Part shown: piece by piece, positions 61,051-64,000 of the stretch
How positions within the stretch are numbered: the first letter of the stretch is position 1
How the letters are laid out: every line of letters starts with the position of its first letter
DNA from: Polytrichum commune
Lineage: Eukaryota > Streptophyta > Polytrichopsida > Polytrichales > Polytrichaceae
Assembly: GCA_950295325.1 (NCBI GenBank)
Contig: OX485807.1
Span: 14,909,001 to 14,973,000, forward strand
Length of the DNA stretch: 64,000 nucleotides
Direction of reading: 5' to 3'
Notes under the pieces: generated by a model
What the model saw: the letters and a program-made list of their open reading frames with translations, nothing else
What the model was told of the DNA's origin: nothing
Databases searched by the model: none
Position numbers and translations under genes: made by a program

Positions 61051-61057
61051 ACATACA

Positions 61058-61059
61058 CG

Positions 61060-61111
<52 letters not shown>
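61058..61111. repeat. (TA)n(TG)n compound microsatellite
   Basis: A TA run passes directly into an uninterrupted TG run of about 17 units. Confidence 0.9.
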
Positions 61112-61113
<2 letters not shown>

Positions 61114-61313
61114 TTCATTTAGGCACATAGCATATCCTACATACAAATCCATGTGTTGTAATTGATTTATCATTTATTCACTGTGGCTAAGTATGAGATG
61201 TTAGCCTTGAGAGTTTAGGTTAGGCCATCTTAGTGCGCTAATTAGGGTTGTGAACATTGTATTCTGTTGTTTTGTGCTCATGTTTAGTACAAGTTGTTTA
61301 AGAATTTGCAAGC

Positions 61314-61580
61314 ATGGCCAAGAATCAGAGGCAAATCAATCATATGTTCCATGCCATTGATAAGGATGGGAGATTATTGAGCGTTGCAAGTGACATTGAA
61401 GTTTGAATGCCCAAGTTGAGAGAGATTGCCTTGGGAAGATTGGAGGATTTCCTAAAACTTAGGCATTTTGATGAGTTTTTTTCCCCTTTCATCAAGGCCA
61501 TCTTACCCAATAATTGTGAATTTTTTTTTAGAACTTTGAATTATATTATGCCCAACCTGCTATCAGCCTACGGTATTTAA
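61314..61580 (+). pseudogene. Possible decayed short ORF, unknown family
   Basis: An 89-codon frame from ATG 61314 (MAKNQRQINHMFHAIDKDGRL) has one internal TGA near 61404 and then continues with MPKLREIALGRLEDFLKLRH. The family is not recognised. It may be a transposon fragment or chance. Confidence 0.25.
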
Positions 61581-62069
61581 AATGAATTAATCACAGACTC
61601 TTGGGGCATGTTTTTAACAATGATGGATGGATGAGAGAGCTAAACACGCATGGGAGATAGGGAATTATTGTAAACGAACGTGCCTTCCATCCATCCAACA
61701 TAGCAGCCCTGCAACAATGTATAGCCCAAATATCATTTCTCAAAGTCGATTTGACACAAGAGTTAGCTTTGAAAACTCCGAGTAAGTGTACTCGGGGTCA
61801 TTTGAGATGAATGGCAACAAACCTATAGGAAGTCAAGTTTTTTTTGATGTTGGATGCGAAGTACGCTCGTATACAATAAATTCCCTATATCCATACGCAT
61901 GTATGCAACAATTCCTTGGAAGCGCGGAGCTTAGTTAAAGTGCCCATTTTAACATAGGCATTCATCTAAGGCCCACTTTAGCATAAGGGTGATGATGGCG
62001 AAGGAGTCACACTCCCTGAATGGTATCCTCTCTTTTTCAGTGGAGAGCCATTCCATCGCATCCTCTTGG

Positions 62070-62144
62070 ACACGTGGCGCTCCTCCGGTGTTCCGATCTG
62101 GCAGCCCTATTCACAGCTGGCGCTACAGGGAGCGTGCCACGTGG
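62070..62144 (+). promoter_or_regulatory. Two ABRE / G-box elements upstream of the LEA gene
   Basis: ACACGTGGC (62070-62078) and GCCACGTGG (62136-62144) both contain the CACGTGG core bound by bZIP factors in abscisic-acid responses. They lie 386 and 320 bp before the start codon. Paired ABREs are typical of LEA promoters. Activity is inferred. Confidence 0.6.
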
Positions 62145-62455
62145 TAGAGCGACCATGCACTGCCCCATGCTTGACACTTGGCCCCTCTCCGCTTCAAATG
62201 GCATTTTGCATTCTTGTGCAAAAGCATCCCCTCCTGCGATCCCCTTACTGCATCCCTTCAAACTTCCCTCACATCTTGTCCCATCTCATTCACATCGTCT
62301 AGGGCACCGTCTCCTGTGGGCCAGTTGTTGAGCTTTCAGGTTGCGAAGATCGAATTTCGTGCGCTTTTTTTAATAAACCCTGGTGTGTGCGGAGATTGTC
62401 TGTTTGAGGTTTTTCTTTGTGGGGTGTGTTGAGTAGTTGGAATCCAACCAAAGCT

Positions 62456-64000
62456 ATGGCAGCCAGGAGAGGAACCAGCCTGTTGAGGCTTCTTCAGCAG
62501 AGCACTTCTGTGCAGGTGATATTTTGCTCTTTAAACCATACTGGGTAGAGAGCGGTGTGAATGATTTACGGTCGTATTCAATTTTGGAGGAGTGTGTTGA
62601 ATTTTTTGATGTTAGGATGACCAGTAGTATTGATGTCTTGTGGATGTGAGGGTTTGGTGGTTTGGTGGTTCTGTGTCTGGTACGCATGTTCTGTTTCCTG
62701 AAGGTTCTTGATGTTGCATTCGTTGATGTCGTAGCACATGGCTTGCTCATCGCTTCCATTGAAATCTGTCAAAAAAAGTAGATATCTAGGCTGGATAGAA
62801 TAAAAGCATGTGTCACGGCTTCGGAATTTTGTATCATCATCTTGTTGTGTTAATATTTTGCTATGATTTGCTGAGATGAAGCTTAATGTGTTAATGACAC
62901 AGGTAGCAAGGTACCAACCAAACTCTGCGCCTGCTGCACAGCTTGCGACTCCTGCATTCGCAACATCCCCTGCACAGAGCATTCTTCGGCGATTCTTTTC
63001 TGTGGATGACACATATGTATGTCGTGTGGCCCTTTTCTTTTGAAACTTACAAAAGCTCTTGGGTGCATTTCGTTTGCAAGATGTTGTAATGTTCGGTTCG
63101 TGCAAAGGGCGTGCCTGTGCATATCAAACATGCAAGCATTTGTTATAATGATGGTACAATAGTGGAAGATGGCAATTACGAGGCTTACAATGCGAAGAAA
63201 CACTAGTCCCCACATCTCTCGGTTCACATACCCTAGGGTTTTGTAACCTCTACACAGCATCTCTTTTAAAATATGTGAAGTAATCATAGTCACCGGTCTA
63301 AAGCAACTGAATTCGTCATATATCGGTCGTGTAATTCTGAGGTATTGCCAGTAATAAACATGTAAAGAACCAAAGAGTTGTAAAACCTGACGTAATGTCG
63401 GGTGTGGTGTCCAGGCTAGCGCGCAAGATGGCCATCATGTCAAAGAATATGAGAAAGCCAAGATGGTCAATGAGGGCGGGCCTGAACACTCATCGTTCGA
63501 TGACGCTCGGGAGGAAATTACATCGAAATCTAATGTGTCACGTTCTGTTCAGGGCGACGCACAAAGAGCAGCCAACAAGGTGGAAGACAAGGCAGGGGAG
63601 GCAGCACAAAAGGGAAAGGAATACGTGAGAGAGAAATCCGGCAAGGTTAGCGACGCTGCCGGTGACATGAAGGAGAAAGCTAAGGAGACGGTCAACGATG
63701 CAGCTGAGAAAACCTCGGAAACTTGGGAGCAAGCCAAGGATAAGGCCAAAGAGACAGCTGATGGAATGACTGGAAGGGCTCAGCAGACAGCAGATGCTAC
63801 CAAGGGAAAGGCATACGAAACTAAAGCGGAAGGTGAAGGTGTGGCCCAGAAGGTCAAGGAGAGAGCCAGCAAGGAAGTGGACACTGCTAAGGATATGGTG
63901 AAGGATATCCCTTCCAAAACCTCGGAAACAGCTCAAGGATTGAAGGAGGTGGGCGTTGAAGCCGCGAAAGCCATCAAGAGAGATGCAGAGAAGCTTGCTG
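62456..64000 (+). CDS. Group 3 LEA (LEA_4) protein with probable mitochondrial presequence (3' end outside window)
   Basis: Exons 62456-62515, 62903-63016 and 63415 to beyond 64000 join in frame at codon boundaries with GT-AG introns. Exons 1-2 encode an Arg/Ser-rich, acid-poor leader (MAARRGTSLLRLLQQST, then SILRRFFSVDD). RRFFS is a typical mitochondrial processing context, so matrix import is inferred. Exon 3 encodes a hydrophilic, Ala/Lys/Glu-rich chain of degenerate 11-residue repeats (KVEDKAGEAAQKGKEYVRE, DMKEKAKETVNDAAEKTSE, QAKDKAKETADGM). This is characteristic of LEA_4 proteins, which are disordered in water and become helical on drying, protecting membranes and proteins. At least 253 residues are visible. 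Two ABREs upstream suggest control by abscisic acid or drought. The long minus-strand ORF at 63936-63538 is a shadow of the repeat. Confidence 0.9.

Noticed and set aside
62020-62331. Plus-strand ORF of 103 codons upstream of the LEA start
   Set aside because: It overlaps the two ABRE elements and likely promoter/leader; no family resemblance, so treated as chance.
63538-63936. Long minus-strand ORF of 132 codons opposite the LEA gene
   Set aside because: It is the antisense shadow of the Ala/Lys/Glu repeat in LEA exon 3 (Leu/Ser/Phe-rich composition) and has no splice or family support.

Overview
The window is nuclear DNA of a land plant. It encodes a lumenal PsbP-domain protein with a chloroplast transit peptide, plant-type histone H3.3, Mediator subunit 6, an NPR1-type BTB/ankyrin protein (a family known from land plants) and a LEA protein. 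Only five host genes occupy 64 kb and the spacers are AT-rich and full of decayed transposons. The six-exon NPR1 gene and a retrotransposon carrying a cytosine methyltransferase suggest a non-seed plant (moss, lycophyte or fern) rather than an angiosperm. That placement is inference.

Layout. 1-5402: 3'-truncated PPD6-like gene on the minus strand, with repeats inside intron 1. 5.5-16.1 kb: gene-free spacer with MITEs and a decayed copy of a piece of PPD6 exon 1. 16.2-17.9 kb: histone H3.3 (+) with a 5'-UTR intron. 18.9-21.1 kb: complete five-exon MED6 (-), convergent with H3.3. 21.2-30.3 kb: spacer with paired MITEs, a hairpin-rich block and interspersed repeats. 30.3-45.5 kb: nested retrotransposons. 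45.5-51.5 kb: spacer with a decayed ORF of unknown family and a cluster of Tourist-like MITEs. 52.9-56.7 kb: complete NPR1-like gene (+). 56.7-62.0 kb: spacer. 62.4 kb to the end: LEA gene (+) with a probable mitochondrial presequence, running off the window.

The outstanding feature is the nested element. An old chromovirus (+ strand, chromodomain remnant, hAT-like insertion in gag) was split inside its reverse transcriptase by a second Ty3/gypsy element on the minus strand. That inner element encodes, in one polyprotein frame, protease - C5 cytosine DNA methyltransferase - reverse transcriptase - RNase H - integrase - PHD finger. It therefore carries its own predicted DNA-methylation writer and a predicted chromatin reader. 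This copy is dead: the premature stops in its gag and pol are all TAG or TGA, as expected from C-to-T decay.

The host genes are unrelated housekeeping, photosynthesis, transcription, immunity and stress genes and do not form a functional cluster.
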